Assembly (NCBI GenBank): GCA_002751075.1
Contig: NAOQ01000164.1
Location: 78,614 to 127,344 of the forward strand
DNA length: 48,731 nucleotides
Origin: Ichthyophonus hoferi
Taxonomy: Eukaryota > Opisthokonta > Ichthyosporea > Ichthyophonida > Ichthyophonidae
Reading direction: 5' to 3'
Shown here one piece after another: positions 20,538 through 34,039 of this stretch. The notes under the pieces are model-generated. The model saw nothing but the letters and a program-made list of their open reading frames with translations. It was not told where the DNA came from and searched no databases. The number at the start of each line of letters is the position of its first letter. Within the stretch, counting starts at the first letter, position 1. A program made the translations under genes and the position numbers.

Positions 20538-23062
20538 GTTGTCAAAGAAGTTGAAGTAGATAACGCAGATACTTTACTAGACTTTACTAGATGGTCAACT
20601 AGTTAAGTCTGGAGTTGATTCTTCTAAAAATAATAATGTCATAACTAGATACACACAGCCACAATTACATTACAATTATTAACTACACATACAATATTTC
20701 ACCAAGAAGCTAAAAGCTTCTATACCCATTGTTCAACAGAGGGAGATTCAAGAGCATCTAGCTAGAGCTTTAGCCTGCCCTTCACCTGACGACGACAGTC
20801 TGGTAGAGGTCAATGCAACAGATACGAGTCCTATTTACAATATTAATTAATTAAACAGGGTTTATTAATAGCCCAGTTTTAATTGATTTAGAATACAACT
20901 GTTTTCACCCATGTTGTGCATGTAGTTATATTCGACAATAATAACCTATTATAGTAATTTTAATTTTGTGTAGAAGTATTCTTGGCTGGGCTAGCAGTAG
21001 ACACAATACTTAGTGCTGATCCGCTTTCAATGGAAAGCAATGTAATGGCAGGCGTATATGTTGATTCCATCTTTAATTGCTTGTTACGCTTGTATTTTAC
21101 TATAAGTGCAGGAGGTATTCCTGCCTTAATGCGATAGTGCTTATGGCACCGTGGGTTCTATCAGTGAGAGATGATAAATTAGTATGTATGCAATGGGTGT
21201 TGTTGGAATCAAATATAACTAAGCAATTCTCAGTTTTGTTAGTAGGAAACATATTCTGAGAACACTGGCGCTCATTTCAAGTGCTAGTACTGATCTAGAC
21301 ATTACAATAAAGATACAATGATTACGGAATACAGAATAAGTATCTTTTAATCATTAAGATAAATTATATATATTTAAGAATTGCGAAGCTTTGTTTTGTA
21401 ATAGTTGAAGCGTCATTAACCGCGTTTATTATTATTTGTTTTTTTTCTTTTTATCCTTTCCACAACATGCGTTTATCACATGTGTCAATTATAGTTCGGT
21501 TCACCATGCCAGTGGGACCGATTGTAAAAATACCATTAACAGAAGACCACTAAGGACTACTAGAATTATCTTATCTTGTCTAAATAATCTACTGCTATTG
21601 TGTGCTAATTGGCTCTATACCTAATTATCTCATTTATTTCTAGTGATCATATCGTATGTATTGACCAATCAATTTACCTAATTAAGAACGTTGCTGTCAA
21701 CTACTAATGGATCAATTATTTTATGATCCACTTACCAGAACTTCGGCCGATCTTTATGTTCATCCAGAGTTAAACGATCTTGTAACACCCATAAAAGCCA
21801 GCCAATTATGGAGCATGCAGATTAATAATACTAATTTTAATTAGGGAGTTGAGTTTGTTGCAGTTGGGTTTTACTTTAAACATAATTTGACCTATAAAGG
21901 ATCATATTGTCATCTATGCTCGTAGAGGAAATTAATAAAGTTGCATTAAAAATCCGAGCTTAAGCGAGGTTATGTATTGGATCTTTATTGATAATCGTCC
22001 AGCACTCACACGATAATCAGTGTTTAGATCTCTCCCCCGTTCAAAAGTCAATGAACTGCATACTAACATTAAATAATGCCAATAGCTATTATCTACATAG
22101 TAATATAACATCGCTTACTGATCGTACACACTGTGCCATAAACACTATCACACCTAAACCAACTAAACTAGGAATTTCTTCCTCAGCAACAGCTGAGTAT
22201 AATCGTGATAGACATCTAGAAGAGCGAACATACAAGCCTGTCTCTACATTGCCTTCTTTAAAAAGTAGATCAACTCAATTAGTAATACGAATCTTTAATG
22301 GCAGGTGTTTATTGGTCAAAACAATAAAGTTTAATCACATTCCCTTCATACTTTTTAAAAGTTGAGTTCGTATAACGCAATGTAATTGATAATAACGGCG
22401 TCGCAGCCTTTAATTGGTTCGTAGGTCATCTAAATAGTCTGATTGATTCATGACTCAATAATATAATACATACATATTATAGAATATGAGTTTTAAGGTT
22501 ACATAGCAAATCACTTTCATAATGAACTCAAAGCATTATCATTATCATGGTACGCGTACATATGTGCAATACAGAGTTTGTCTATCTATGTTCTGTAATT
22601 AAACAGTTATATAGGTGGGAGTTACAATCCAGTTTGAAAAGGTAAGAACCTCATATTTCATATGATAGTTTTGCAATATTAATTGCTTCTTAATCACAGT
22701 GAGAATGGTGTACCTACTGCACGAATAGTCGATAGTTTTAGTAGGTCAGTATATAGATTGGAAGGGGCATATGTGAGGCTATCATATGAACACTCCATAG
22801 CTAGTTATCCTGCAATACAGGATGTAATGCATTATGTTTCAAACTACTAGAATTTGTTTGCAGCTGAGGTAGATTATTTTATGACAAAAGACACGAGTGG
22901 AGAATTGTGTCCTTTTTTTGTCTGGAGTAACTTCCAGGGACAAATTTTCACAACTAGATAGTAAATTTTTATTTTGTTTAATCCTATTTGTTGGTTAAGT
23001 AAAGCGATATTTGAAGCAAGGACGGAAGGCCTATATGTGGCAGAGTAGTACCTAGGAAACAA
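20538..23062 (+). pseudogene. Cluster of coding-like segments, unclassified decayed element (copy B)
   Basis: Short protein-like open segments follow each other on the plus strand with AT-rich spacers: 20,538-20,604 (KEVEVDNADTLLD), 20,683-20,850 (TKKLKASIPIVQQREIQEH, then an acidic tail), about 20,976-21,259 (hydrophobic, FLAGLAVDTILSADPLS), 21,707-21,844 (MDQLFYDPLTRTSADL), 21,963-22,365 (related to 8583), 22,700-22,850 (ENGVPTARIVDSFSRS) and 22,864-22,961. Two of these have paralogues at 7.6-7.86 kb on the other strand and one at 8.58 kb. Several segments begin after AG with pyrimidines before it, so some could be exons of a many-exon gene; changes of frame suggest decay. No domain is recognised. 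I left its frames unjoined because a viral origin cannot be excluded. Confidence 0.45.
21514..21602 (+). repeat. Conserved ~110-bp module, copy 3
   Basis: It begins GGGACCGATTGT like copy 1, lacks about 20 internal bases, and shares ACTAGAATTATC, TATCTTGTCT and AATCTACTGCTATTGTG. It lies just before the coding-like segments at 21,707 and 21,963. Confidence 0.55.
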
Positions 23063-23355
23063 TACATTGACAACACATAAAAGATAGTATCTGACCCTCT
23101 AATGTAAGCTCTCCATATCATCACTTGCAATATCTAAATATATTCGGGCAAGCTATAATACATAATACTACGTAACACCTCCAAGACAGTAAGTTTCTAG
23201 TCTGTACAAACAAAACCTTGCAAGCAATGCTTGGCCCAAGAACAACATTTCTCTTCATGAAATTAGTATTTAGTTATCATGCGCTTAGAAAAAAAGTAAT
23301 AGCAAGAACAAACAACGCCTGAGAAAAGTAAAAATTACACCATTAGCATCATAAG
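23063..23355. other. Spacer
   Basis: Lies between the decayed cluster and the 3' end of the SMP gene. It probably includes the 3' UTR of the latter. Nothing else is seen. Confidence 0.4.
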
Positions 23356-23358
23356 TAT

Positions 23359-26300
23359 CTATTTCTTAAACAAATGTCCAAGCTTGGAGGTAAACGACTT
23401 GTTACGCCTAGCAACTACGGCTCCAGAGTTATCCACTCGGGTGTCCATGCTGGATGAACGGACAGCTGGAGTGGGGCTTGGCTGTATGATGGTAGGAGTC
23501 TCAGGTGGAGTTAATCTCCCTTCCGACAGTTGTTGGTTCTGTGTAGTTTAGTTGTAAAGCCAGTTAGTGTCAGACAACATCCCATACCACCTACTAACAT
23601 AACACGTTATCACACCCTGTACTATATGGATTATTTTAATATTTATTAAAGTAAAACTGCCAGAAAATACAGTAAACATAGTAGAACTTGTATCAACAAA
23701 ATCATACTTCACCCTATTCAACCTCACAGTACTGGCCTGAAACACTTCACTATATATTTCTATCTCTATCTCTCTAATAGGTTCCAGCAAACACTGAAGA
23801 CTATCTGTGAGCTTGTGCATATGTAAGTCGACTCTATAATAAATATAACCAGAGAATATATATATATAGGACGTGTTATGTGCATCGAAATTTCAACTAA
23901 TGCGCAACAGTAGTCATACAAATATACTATATCATACCATACTATACACATGCAACAAACACCTAGCAATATGCCAATACTCAATACTAACCTCAGTACT
24001 TTGAGCAGGGGACATAGTATCAGCCTGAGCCTGAGCCTGAGCTTTATCTTTGGAAGACTGGCTAGCGCTATTAGAGTCTTTGTCTTTGTCCTTTTTCTTA
24101 GTTAGCCCCAGCATTCCTCCACCTGCCTTTAAAACACTGGCCCCCATCTTCCCTGTATCTCCTACTATACCCATACCGGCTTTACCTAAACCTGAGGCCG
24201 CATCGCCCACTAGTCCACCTGCACCCATTGCCAAGTTACCCGTACCTATAGAGTAAGGAGGGGAGGGAAGAAGTAGCGTCAGTGATAGCTCGTGTAGTGT
24301 ATGTGTATGTATATATACGTGCTAGTACAACTATTAGTGTAATATCATGGTAGTATATAGTACTATGCTCCCGAGAAGGGAGGAAGAGAAAACATAAACA
24401 TGAAGGATTCAATTGAATATTATGGGGGGACAGAGACAGAAAGAAAGGAAAGTGTATTGCCCAGATGGATAAAGTGGGAGAATAGAAGGCTCGTGGTAGA
24501 CTAGTAAGTGTAGTAGATGAACCATATCTACATATATATACATATATATATATATAGGTATGCATGGCACATAGAAATACAACCAAGAAACTTCCTTAAA
24601 ACAGAAGTCAATGATGAAGTACAAGCACACGTGGGTATAGTATCCTATTAACCGTAGTAGTCACAATGGCTAAGAAAGAAGGGACCTCCTACTCACCAGA
24701 TAAGATAGCCCCTCCAGCTCCAGCCACACCTCCCACTAGACCTCCCATCATGCCGGTGAAGGCACCCAGTAGACTGCCTGCAAGCTCGGCAGGGAGTGGG
24801 GGAGGTAATAGGTCCCTCTCAGTTATCTATGGGGGAGAGAGGTCAGTGCTGATATCCCTCAGGCTGTTTTTTGTGATACTGCTATTGTATTATTCTATGT
24901 TATAATATATTGTATTGTACGTTACACATTGTAGTGTCTCACCTCTAACTCTCCCCTTCATATTGCCTACCTTTCCCTTCTAACTTCACTCTGTCAGCCA
25001 ATATAATAATACCAACTAATTGCTACACATGAATATATTCTCATTGGTTGGTAGTATTCGTACCAATAATATCATTGGTAGATCAACCTCTACATAATAT
25101 CTCACCCAGTTATCATCAGGAGCCAACCATTTTCACCTTCCCTTGTCCAACTAATCAATGAAAACATAAACCATGACATATGATATGATGCCTTGTAATA
25201 AGAATGGCTCTCCTTCACTCCACACACTCTACCCAATCAAGTAATATAATAATAATATAGTCGCATGCCACTCTTGGTAGCCCACATAGAAACATACCTC
25301 AGCTTTCATCATCCGGCCGATGTCCACTTCCACTCTTTTAGGATAACCCATGACTGCATAACCAACTTCACTCACTGCCTTGCGTACTACCACAATCAGG
25401 CCAATTACGGGTAGACTAAGACGGACTGTGGAGAGGAAGAGAGTTAGTACGTTGTAAGGAGAGAGTATGGGAGGTACAGTAAAGATAGTAAAGTGTAGCA
25501 TAAGTGGCTATTCCTTGCTAGTACTTAACCATTGCTACAGCCACAATGTGAAATATTTCAGCTCCTATAAGTGTTAAGATGAATACTTCATAATGTCTTG
25601 TACAAAAATACTTATTGTACCTCTAAATAGTCAGTAGCGTTTACAATGAGGTTTAATGAGGTTTCAATCAGGAATCCAGAGTTAGACATTAATTAATGAC
25701 AATTAATTAATTACATGACAATCTGACCATATCAGACATGTGCTGTATCTAAAACATATAGTAGGTGGCTTCCGTATTATGTATGCAGTCATTAATTAAT
25801 TAATCATATTCATTAAGCCAAACCTGTCTATATCTTCTGACTCACCATCAATATCCGGTCGGTCTAAAGCCTGGACCCAGGCATAAGTAATGAAGGGTTC
25901 CTTATTAGGCAGGAGGCGGGCAAAGATACGTAAATTGGCGTGGACAGACACGTGGCTTGCAGTCACAGGCACTTTAATGCTACCTAGAGAGAGAGAGAGA
26001 GGAAGAGAAAGGATTTAGTAACAAAAACGTTATGATGATATTATATTATATTACGCTACAATATAACAATTATAATGTTTAAAAAGCAGTTACAATCAAA
26101 CCAAGCATATATATATGTTTTGAATTTATAAAGGAAAAGAGTTGCCACCTTCACTTCCAATCCCTACATACCATTTTACTTTACACTACTATACAATACT
26201 GTACTGTACTATACGAAACCTCTACATTGACATCTACAAAACCACTTCGATCATATATCTCCATCCTATATACTATAATATATTATATTACATTATAGTA

Positions 26301-27550
26301 TAGCATAGCATATAGTTATAGTACACTTACTCTTGGCGGCCGTAATGGACACCACGATGTCAGAGTCCCAATCTAGTTGCACATCTAGCTTTATCTCCTG
26401 GGGATGATCCCTCCACAGCCTAAAGTTTGAAAGGTGTGGAATATTTTTTCCTATCGAAAACTCGTCTAGTTTTAACTCATCCTGTAAGATGATCACATGT
26501 TTAGTTATAGACAGGGTAATGTCAAGGACGGGAAGTGGTGGGGCCACCATCCCCTATGTTTCTACTAGGTTAAGGTGTATGCACAGGAGAAGATGTAGTA
26601 CTACCAATGAGTGCGTTTACTGGATGTAGATTAGTTACTTGATGACTAGATGAACCATTAGACTCACACATAGAGCCCTTAAAGTCAATAAACCTATAAA
26701 AGCTAAGAAGAGAGAAAAAGATACTATTGCTGATTAAATGTGCGTACAAGTGAACATGTCTGTATGCTGAAGGGTATATTTCCTAAAGAGAGAAGGATTA
26801 GAACATTCAATACAGGGAGCAACGTAATGGGCCAATAGGGTGGTACAACAATCAAGTCAATATCACAACTAAGTTGCTAGGTTATAAAAACAGGTCTAAT
26901 ACTTGAACATACATATACCCAAAACTTATTTTAAAGAAAGTAATAGTATAGACATGGGCAACAAACATACACATACATACCAACGCAGCAGGTTTCTTGG
27001 CAGCAATCTGAGCTTCAATATTCTTCCTAACCTCTGCTTCGATAAATCCGTTGTAATTCCTCCATACCTTCTCAAAAATCTGATTGATAAATACAGTAGA
27101 CTCATGTTCTGGCTTATTCGGTTGTCTAAATTCATCTGCGTGCTCTTTTATTTTCTTTTTCAAAAGGAAGACGAAACGGAGACCCTCAGCAGCCATGAGG
27201 GCTGTAAACATTAACAGCACCCAAAAGAAACTAAAACCATAATAGCCAAAAAACCATACTGCAGTCCCAATGATAGGGAAATAAAACTGTGATTTCAGGA
27301 CCAAAGTCTGGGCTAATTCTACAGGGTCGACCTTGACAGGGGAGCGTTCCGCTGTAACCAAGGGGGCTGGCTGTGTATCGTCGGTGGTTGCCTCTTCTCC
27401 CACTGATTGGCTCTCTTTGGTGCCATTAGTTTTAGGTGATGCATTACCCTGGCTAGCGGTACTGGTTACATCTTCGGAAGAGGTTGCCACAGGCGCTACA
27501 GGGACAGGGGTGTCCTGGTCTGGCTTCGCTGCCTTCACTTCCTCAGTCAT
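23359..27550 (-). CDS. SMP-domain lipid-transfer-type ER protein without C2 domains, 502 aa
   Basis: Seven exons close in phase: 26,981-27,550, 26,331-26,481, 25,846-25,983, 25,298-25,425, 24,697-24,784, 23,992-24,245 and 23,359-23,538. Residues 1-75 are polar and disordered. About 88-130 is a long hydrophobic stretch with a Gly/Tyr turn, likely an ER hairpin anchor as in extended synaptotagmins. About 147-328 is an SMP domain: INQIFEKVWRNYN, KLDEFSIGKNIPHLSNFRLW, IKLDVQLDWDSDIVVSI, then the PxIDVRLSLP end. SMP domains carry glycerolipids at membrane contact sites. Instead of C2 domains, about 329-410 is Gly/Ala/Met/Leu-rich (GSLLGAFTGMMGGLVGGV...), followed by a KKKDKDKD basic/acidic patch, a QAQAQA stretch and a basic end (RRNKSF...LFKK). 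The Gly-rich part may be an amphipathic membrane-binding segment. Upstream are CCAAT motifs at 27.67-27.85 kb. Confidence 0.85.
24530..24556. repeat. TA-type microsatellite in SMP intron
   Basis: CATATATATACATATATATATATA run inside the intron between exons 5 and 6 of the SMP gene. Open frames across this intron are not coding. Confidence 0.7.
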
Positions 27551-27559
27551 TTTAACGGT

Positions 27560-28880
27560 GTTTCTATAATACCCGACAGCAACAACAGAGTTTTAGAATT
27601 CAACAAACCACTATAAAACGATAAAAGCTGCCAAACTAAAATGGCAGAGCAGCCCAATAACACATTTCATTGGCTACTTATATGCGTGGAAATGGTGGGG
27701 GGGTTGCAGTTTGTAATTTCATTCACATTAATCTTAATTCCTTTAATTATATATAATTAATTATAAAATTAATTGTGACTTTGCGTGTGACTAAATTAAA
27801 ACCATAGTGATTTGTTAAACCAATTTCATACTTTTATGTCATTGGTTCAAAATTATAAAGTATTGCATTGAAAATAAAATTAGCATGACGATCCTGTCCA
27901 TAAATAAATATACGATTTATTTGGTAGTTATAGTGTAGGTAATTATTTAATAAAGCATTAGGGGCTTTGTTTTATCTATGCTTATTGCAGTTATAGAAGA
28001 ATAAAAGTCCTGCCTTATAAGTATTTCAAATTTCTTTCACAGTATCTATGCACATATAAAGAATAAAGAAAAGGGTCGTTCGTGCATAGATAACAAATGT
28101 TTTAAAAGGCTTTCTGTTAATACTCGAGCATATTTAAAATACAGATATACATTAAAACATTTAATAAGTCTACAATGAAATTCATGATATCGTATGATGT
28201 ATTATGTAACTAGAGTGTAAATATATTGTTTTATATATGAAATTACAAACATAGTATGTGTAGTTTCTATAGAATTGAATAGCATTAAAATTATTATGAA
28301 ATTTGCAAAACAATTGAATTATAGTGATTGACGTAATGCCCTGTGTTAATTACGGTATTAAAAAAGCTTGTTGTACTGGCCTATTTTCACCCATTATAAA
28401 AATCTAGTTCGACTTACAAAAACAATTTTTCACATTTAGTATGCTTGAGCTGAATACATGCATTCCATAATTGAGTAATTTAAACGCATATTTTTTATTG
28501 TTGCTCAAATATACCTTTATTTTTTTAACAAAAAGTCAATCTAAAGCCAAGCTTTAGTTTTTAAGGGAGGACTTCTTGCATTCAAATTCTTGTCCATTCG
28601 TAGGGCGTTTTAAACTAAAAATTGAATGGAATTACGAAAAGACCCCCTAGAACACTTATTTAACACCCTAGAGTAATATATGGCTCATGACACCCCCCTT
28701 GAATGAAATTTATCCCAACCAAATTATCCCATTAACATTTATAATGCCTACCTGTGACTATATATAGTATGTATATATATATATTTATATTATATGCTTC
28801 TACTTTGTTCTACTATTGTTTTCTATATATAAATATATACATATATAGGTGCTTCTATTGGGTGCTAAGTCACAATATAT
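27560..28880. other. AT-rich intergenic region upstream of the SMP gene
   Basis: Holds ATTGG/CCAAT motifs near 27,670, 27,819 and 27,840, likely part of the SMP promoter, then about 1 kb of AT-rich DNA without a recognisable gene. Confidence 0.5.
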
Positions 28881-28881
28881 T

Positions 28882-29103
28882 CTATATATATAATTGTGGT
28901 CTTAGAGCTGTCTCTACGTCGTTGAAGTCGTTATTGACTATAGAAAGTGTGTACTGACCGCCCCTACGCCGAAACATGTCTACACTTTTAGATAGTAAAT
29001 TTTGACCTACTCTCTCTACTCTCAATGATACCCTGGTTTGGTTTAGAGTCTTGAAGTTTACATAATACTTCCCTATAGTATTTATGCTTAGTGCGCACTT
29101 ACA
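28882..29103 (-). CDS. Coding-like exon, unknown
   Basis: Open segment on the minus strand: NFKTLNQTRVSLRVERVGQN, then VDMFRRRGGQYTLSIVNND and DFNDVETALRPQ, with a stop inside a TA run at its end. The composition is protein-like and GC-richer than its flanks. A GTAAGT donor-like site lies at its upstream end, which complicates the exon limits. No family is recognised. It could be a terminal exon or a fragment. Confidence 0.3.
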   Translation of the reverse strand, partial: CKCALSINTIGKYYVNFKTLNQTRVSLRVERVGQNLLSKSVDMFRRRGGQYTLSIVNNDFNDVETALRPQLYI

Positions 29104-29129
29104 GTTAGATATCTTTTCGTACATATAAT

Positions 29130-31400
29130 GTTTAGATAATCTATTATGCTAGATACTATATACTATACCTACACAGAGTTTTCTACTCTATGCACCTATC
29201 CTCTTGTAAATAAAAGTAAAACTATTTGTGACATTTATCATCCAACTTGTCCACGCTATAATGCCTTTGTTGCCGGTGATTGTCATTGTTTCACCTTTCC
29301 TTGACCATGTTTATACGTATAAGATTGATGCTACCCCTACCTCACCTGGCCTCCCTTTTAATAAACAATGTTATAAATAACTGAGGGGCCTGGTCTGTAT
29401 AGTACTAAGAATGATAATTACAACAACAGTAGCAATAATAATAATAATAATAGTAACAATGATGATAGTATAATAAATGATAATATAAGCAATAATATAA
29501 TAACTATGAAAATAGTACCAAAAGGTCTATATATATTATCAATCATCAGTTGTACAATCACTCTTTCAGCTTACACAACTTCGTTTCTCTTGATATATTC
29601 TTTCCCTCTCCTAGTTTCCTTCTACTCTCCCTTCATATCTTTGTATCAACATGTTATCCTACTACCCTTACACTTATCGCTTACTATTATTCTTACTCTA
29701 TACTAATAATCCTTTATATTTTGTAGTATTGCATGTTGTTGTTTATGTCTATCCCTTGGCCCTATTAATCGGGCCGCTATTTTACTACATTAATCCTTTC
29801 TTCTATCATATTATTATCATTTGAATTATTATTTTGCTATGACATGGTATGCCAGTCTTAATACTCTTTCTATCCAATCTATCTATCTACGTACATGTAC
29901 TATGTACTATTTCAATAAGCATTGCATGTTCGTACTGACTATACCCTTTACACCATTTACTGGCATATTTCTCATGCTACCTTGCTTCCACTAAAATAAA
30001 TTCACTTACAATTTGTTATCTTTATAAATGAAGAAGTTTTTATTGTCATGGTTCCATTGAATGTTAATGTTTATTCATTTGGGGACTACAGGGACAATTA
30101 GGTGTCTCATCGTGTGTAATTATATTATATTTTATTTTATTATACTATATTGTACTATATTACGTTATATTATATTATATGATATTACTTTGAACTGTAT
30201 TACATTATATTACTTTGAACTGTATTATATTATATTATATTAAACTTTATTGTATTATATTACATTGAACTGTGTTATATTATATTATATTGAACTGTAT
30301 TATATGATTTTATACTATATTGAACTATTATATTATATTATACGGAACTGTATTATATTATATTATATGGAACTATTGTATTATATTATATTATATTAGA
30401 TTGAACTATTGTATTATATTATATTATATCGTACTATATTGCAATGTATGTTACTCACCTTTCTAACTTTCTTTTGAAAACCATAATTATAGATTAGGTT
30501 GTAGGAACATCTATAAGGTATACACTACAATATCTTGTTTGGTATCATACTGTATTATGTGCTTTCCATATCACTTCATGTTTCCATTTACAATCGAGCA
30601 ATTACATATTTTATCTAGATGAAGGACAAGAGTTGAAGCCAAAAACATGCAATTAGAACCATGCCATAACTATGATGGAAAAGAGCTAAACCAAATATTA
30701 TCACAACAATCTATAGTCATAGGAATACACTGTGCATTGACAATTCCATTATAGTATAGTATAATGCCCAAGTAGATTAAGAGTTGATAAGAGTTCACTT
30801 GTATCTCAATGCTGGGAAAATAGTGAATAGTAATAATAATAAATAATTATAGGACATGCTAAAATACATTTATACATGTGTATATGTTTATACATATACA
30901 TCTTTATATAAATATATATATGCTGGTATGTTATTTTTCTAGTTTGATATCTTAATTATATATATATAACTAGATAAGTGAAATATAATATTAAGATAAT
31001 TTAAAAAGATAATATATCTATTAAGATAAAAATTCAAAATGTATCTACATAAATAAATATAAATAAATGTAAATACAACATACCAGTATAGTAATTATCT
31101 CACCTATGTTCAAGGTGATAATCCAGTATTGCAAATAGAGATTTGAGGACAGTTTTATATCTCCATCTAGGAGTTTTCTACTTTCTTGGACATGCCGTTA
31201 AATTATATTGAGAAATTAAAACAAACCAATCTTATACTATATATATACCATATACCTTATACTATGCACTATATACATACACTATATACTATATACTGTA
31301 CACTATACACTACATACTATATGATATAAAACACCATACACTATATACTATACCATATATTATATACAATATACCCTATACTATATACTATATACACTAC
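29130..31400. repeat. Gene-poor region with simple-sequence arrays
   Basis: Contains AAT/ATA trinucleotide runs at about 29,415-29,510, a long degenerate TTATATTATAT array with GAACTGTATTATA units at 30,118-30,440, and an ACTATATACTATAC array at 31,225-31,400 just after the methyltransferase stop. No gene is supported. Confidence 0.7.
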
Positions 31401-31407
31401 CTAACTA

Positions 31408-32689
31408 TTATACAGTCTTAGTCCATCGCCACAATGCTGTGCATTCAGGTAAACAATCACTCGCAACATGCTTTCCCCAAAAGAATCTAGACAACATGGC
31501 CGCTTCCTCCACGCTGTGAAACAAATAGTCCGTCCTAAACCACGTCATAGCAAACCCTCTCTCTTTCAAGTAATTGTGGTACCATCCTCCGAGTCGGGTT
31601 GGTTCTTCTGAGCCAGTGCCCAGTGTCTCCAGGAGGAGGATAGACCCTCCTGGTTTTAAAACCCTTCGAATAGCTATTAAGACTTTGTCTAGATGAGCCT
31701 CCCAGTCGGGGGAAGACCACATCTAGGAGAGAGAGAGGGAATATTGATTTACCGTTTTAGGCATTGACCATCATGTAAACAGCTTGCTACATATATACAC
31801 ACATACATATATGCGTATGTATGCATGTGCTTGTAGCTATGAAAAGTTTCTAAAGAACTTCTTTACCCATATATTCATCTCTATTAGTTATAGAGATGTT
31901 TTTCTAGAAGTAAGGATTAGGATATAACCGGTTGAGGGTTAGGGAATTGCATATTGAAAGGACCGTGAAGGCTCAAAGGGGGTAGGAGAGGGAGAGGTAG
32001 GATGAGGGGAGGGATTGTATTACTTGCTGGTTGATTGCCATGGCAATATAAATGAAAGTGTAAATTTATGCAAATGGTAACCAAGGAACAGAAGGTAGGA
32101 GGGAGGGAAGAGAGGAAGAGAGAGGGTATAAGGTCCTTCCTACCTGTGACTTCACATATGATATACACCATCCTGCCAATACAACATCAAAGTGTTTCAC
32201 GTCAGATGACCAGCATTCGTCTCTCACATCTACTCGCTCAATGTCCCATTTGTCCTCTGCGATTCCAAGTTTTACCAAGCTATCCTCTGCCACCTCCAGC
32301 ATGGCCATCGATATATCCGTCACTTTAACATGTTTTACCCAAGGTGCTACTATACAGCTTAACTTTCCTGACCCTGCCCCTAGCTCTAATACAGTAGACG
32401 TAGGCAGGAACAGTCCAGTCTCTCTAAGATGTTTTTCAATGTTATGGTCTTTGTCCTGCCTAGTAGCTAGGAGGTGGTAGTGATGGGGGTACTCATCGTA
32501 CAGTATCTTGTGGGAGACCTTACATGTTACTGGCTCATCAAGCCTTCTTACTCTTCCAGCTGGGCGAAACCCTTTGGGTCTACGATACTTTAGCTTTAGG
32601 CTTGGTTGGGTTTGGGTTGGTGATGGAGGAGAGAGTGTGGTGTATGGGGATGGACATGACCCCGGTTTCATTTCTCCGTCAGTTGGCAT
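31408..32689 (-). CDS. Class I SAM-dependent methyltransferase, 286 aa
   Basis: Two exons, 32,144-32,689 and 31,408-31,722, join in phase 0 (donor CAG|GTAGGA, acceptor CTCCTAG). Residues 1-60 are Ser/Pro-rich with a basic patch (KLKYRRPKGFRP, GRVRRL). The Rossmann methyltransferase core follows: motif I VLELGAGSGKLS (100-111) binds S-adenosylmethionine, VTDIS (123-127) ends in the acidic residue expected at the ribose, VDVRDE (153-158), FDVVLAGW (167-174) is the motif IV region, and VLKPGGSILLLETLG (203-217) is the strand-turn after it. The exon 2 tail is aromatic (GWYHNYLKERGFAMTWF). The substrate cannot be told; small-molecule type-11-like methyltransferases are nearest. The basic N-terminus might hint at a nuclear or RNA-linked role. 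Conserved motifs are complete, so it should be active. Confidence 0.8.
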
Positions 32690-32699
32690 GGTAACACTT

Positions 32700-34035
32700 A
32701 TGTTTAAGGGTGGCCACCAGCCTTTTGTATAGTTTACTTTGTTTTTTGCAGGCGGTTAGTACTGTAATATTTACGTTGTTTGTATTAGTCGTATGTGTTC
32801 TTTATATAATATAACGTAATACAATATAATTGAAGTATACAGTTACGGTTTTTTTTTGCCTTGTTAGTTGTCACTGTAAATTTAAGTTAATTTAACTCCA
32901 TGTTTATTCTTTATTAGCAGTTGATAACCATATGTTGTTACATTCGGTAAAGAAATACGAGAGGACTGTACAGTAAATGTTTTACTATTACTAGACGATT
33001 GGTAGAAAGTATTTTATCATTATTTAATGATTGGTATACAATTCTATATAATTATACATAGCTCATAAAAGATTGGCTGAGTTGGATAAGGTTAATACAA
33101 AAGACGTTCATATACAAATACAAGTTGTACCAATAACGACTTAGAGTTAAAAAAGTGATTAAGAGCAACCATTGCTCCTTCAAACACTTTGAAATACAAG
33201 TGAGATATTAAATTGTATAAATAGCTTTTGATATTGGTCTAATATAAGTTCAATGAAGCCAACACGATGGTAATCATTGTGCAAACTTGTTTTTGACAAA
33301 AAGTGAACTGGGTGTACAGCCCAATGAAGGATGAAGAATAAAATTATTAAGTTAGTTATATATAGGTACAGCTTACTGTTGATCTCATTGGCCAACCCTA
33401 TTGCACGCACGGTAATGATTGGGAATACTAATAATATGGTAAAATTAGTAGGTGCTAATCGCGCGTGTAAGTATCAATCTAAATCATAATTGTCGTACAT
33501 CACTGATTTCTCTGGCCCAATTCTTTGATATCACTCGCCAACTAAATCTGGTATATCATATATGAATACTAACCGGTTCATTGGTCAAGAGCAATGAGCT
33601 CTACCAGACTAGCCAATGAATAATACACCCTGTTATTTTTATAGGTGCTAACAGCCAGTGAGTAGACTGGAATACACCCTTTAATTTTATTTGGATGCAA
33701 ATGAAGTGCTATCATTAGGGCTTATAGCCCTCCTTGTATGTGATAGGTGACATTGCACCAATAATAATAATCAGAATCCCAGGGGCACATATAATTATTG
33801 CATGACAATGACCCAATTCAAATCGCCATATATATTGTAAGGATTTCTTGGCCAGTCAACAGCAGGCTTTCTCTCCTTACACCAGGCAGAGAGAGGGCTT
33901 CGCTTTAACATAAACATACATATCAGCTGAGACTAAAGGGTATATGGACGGAGTGTAGCCTATACCCAGTGAGGGAGAGAGGGAAGAGAGAAAGGTTTTC
34001 ACTCAATCATGATGACTACAGGGAAAGTAAAGGGA
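32700..34035. other. Intergenic region between the methyltransferase and CCT5
   Basis: Promoter side of the methyltransferase and 3' side of CCT5, both minus-strand genes. It holds CCAAT/ATTGG motifs near 33,577, 33,613 and 33,757. No gene is supported. Confidence 0.5.
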
Positions 34036-34039
34036 GAAT

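Noticed and set aside
24236-24630. Minus-strand frames in the SMP intron
   Set aside because: Between two phased exons; composition follows TA and pyrimidine repeats.
29506-29706. 66-codon plus-strand frame
   Set aside because: Pyrimidine-rich low-complexity sequence without homology.
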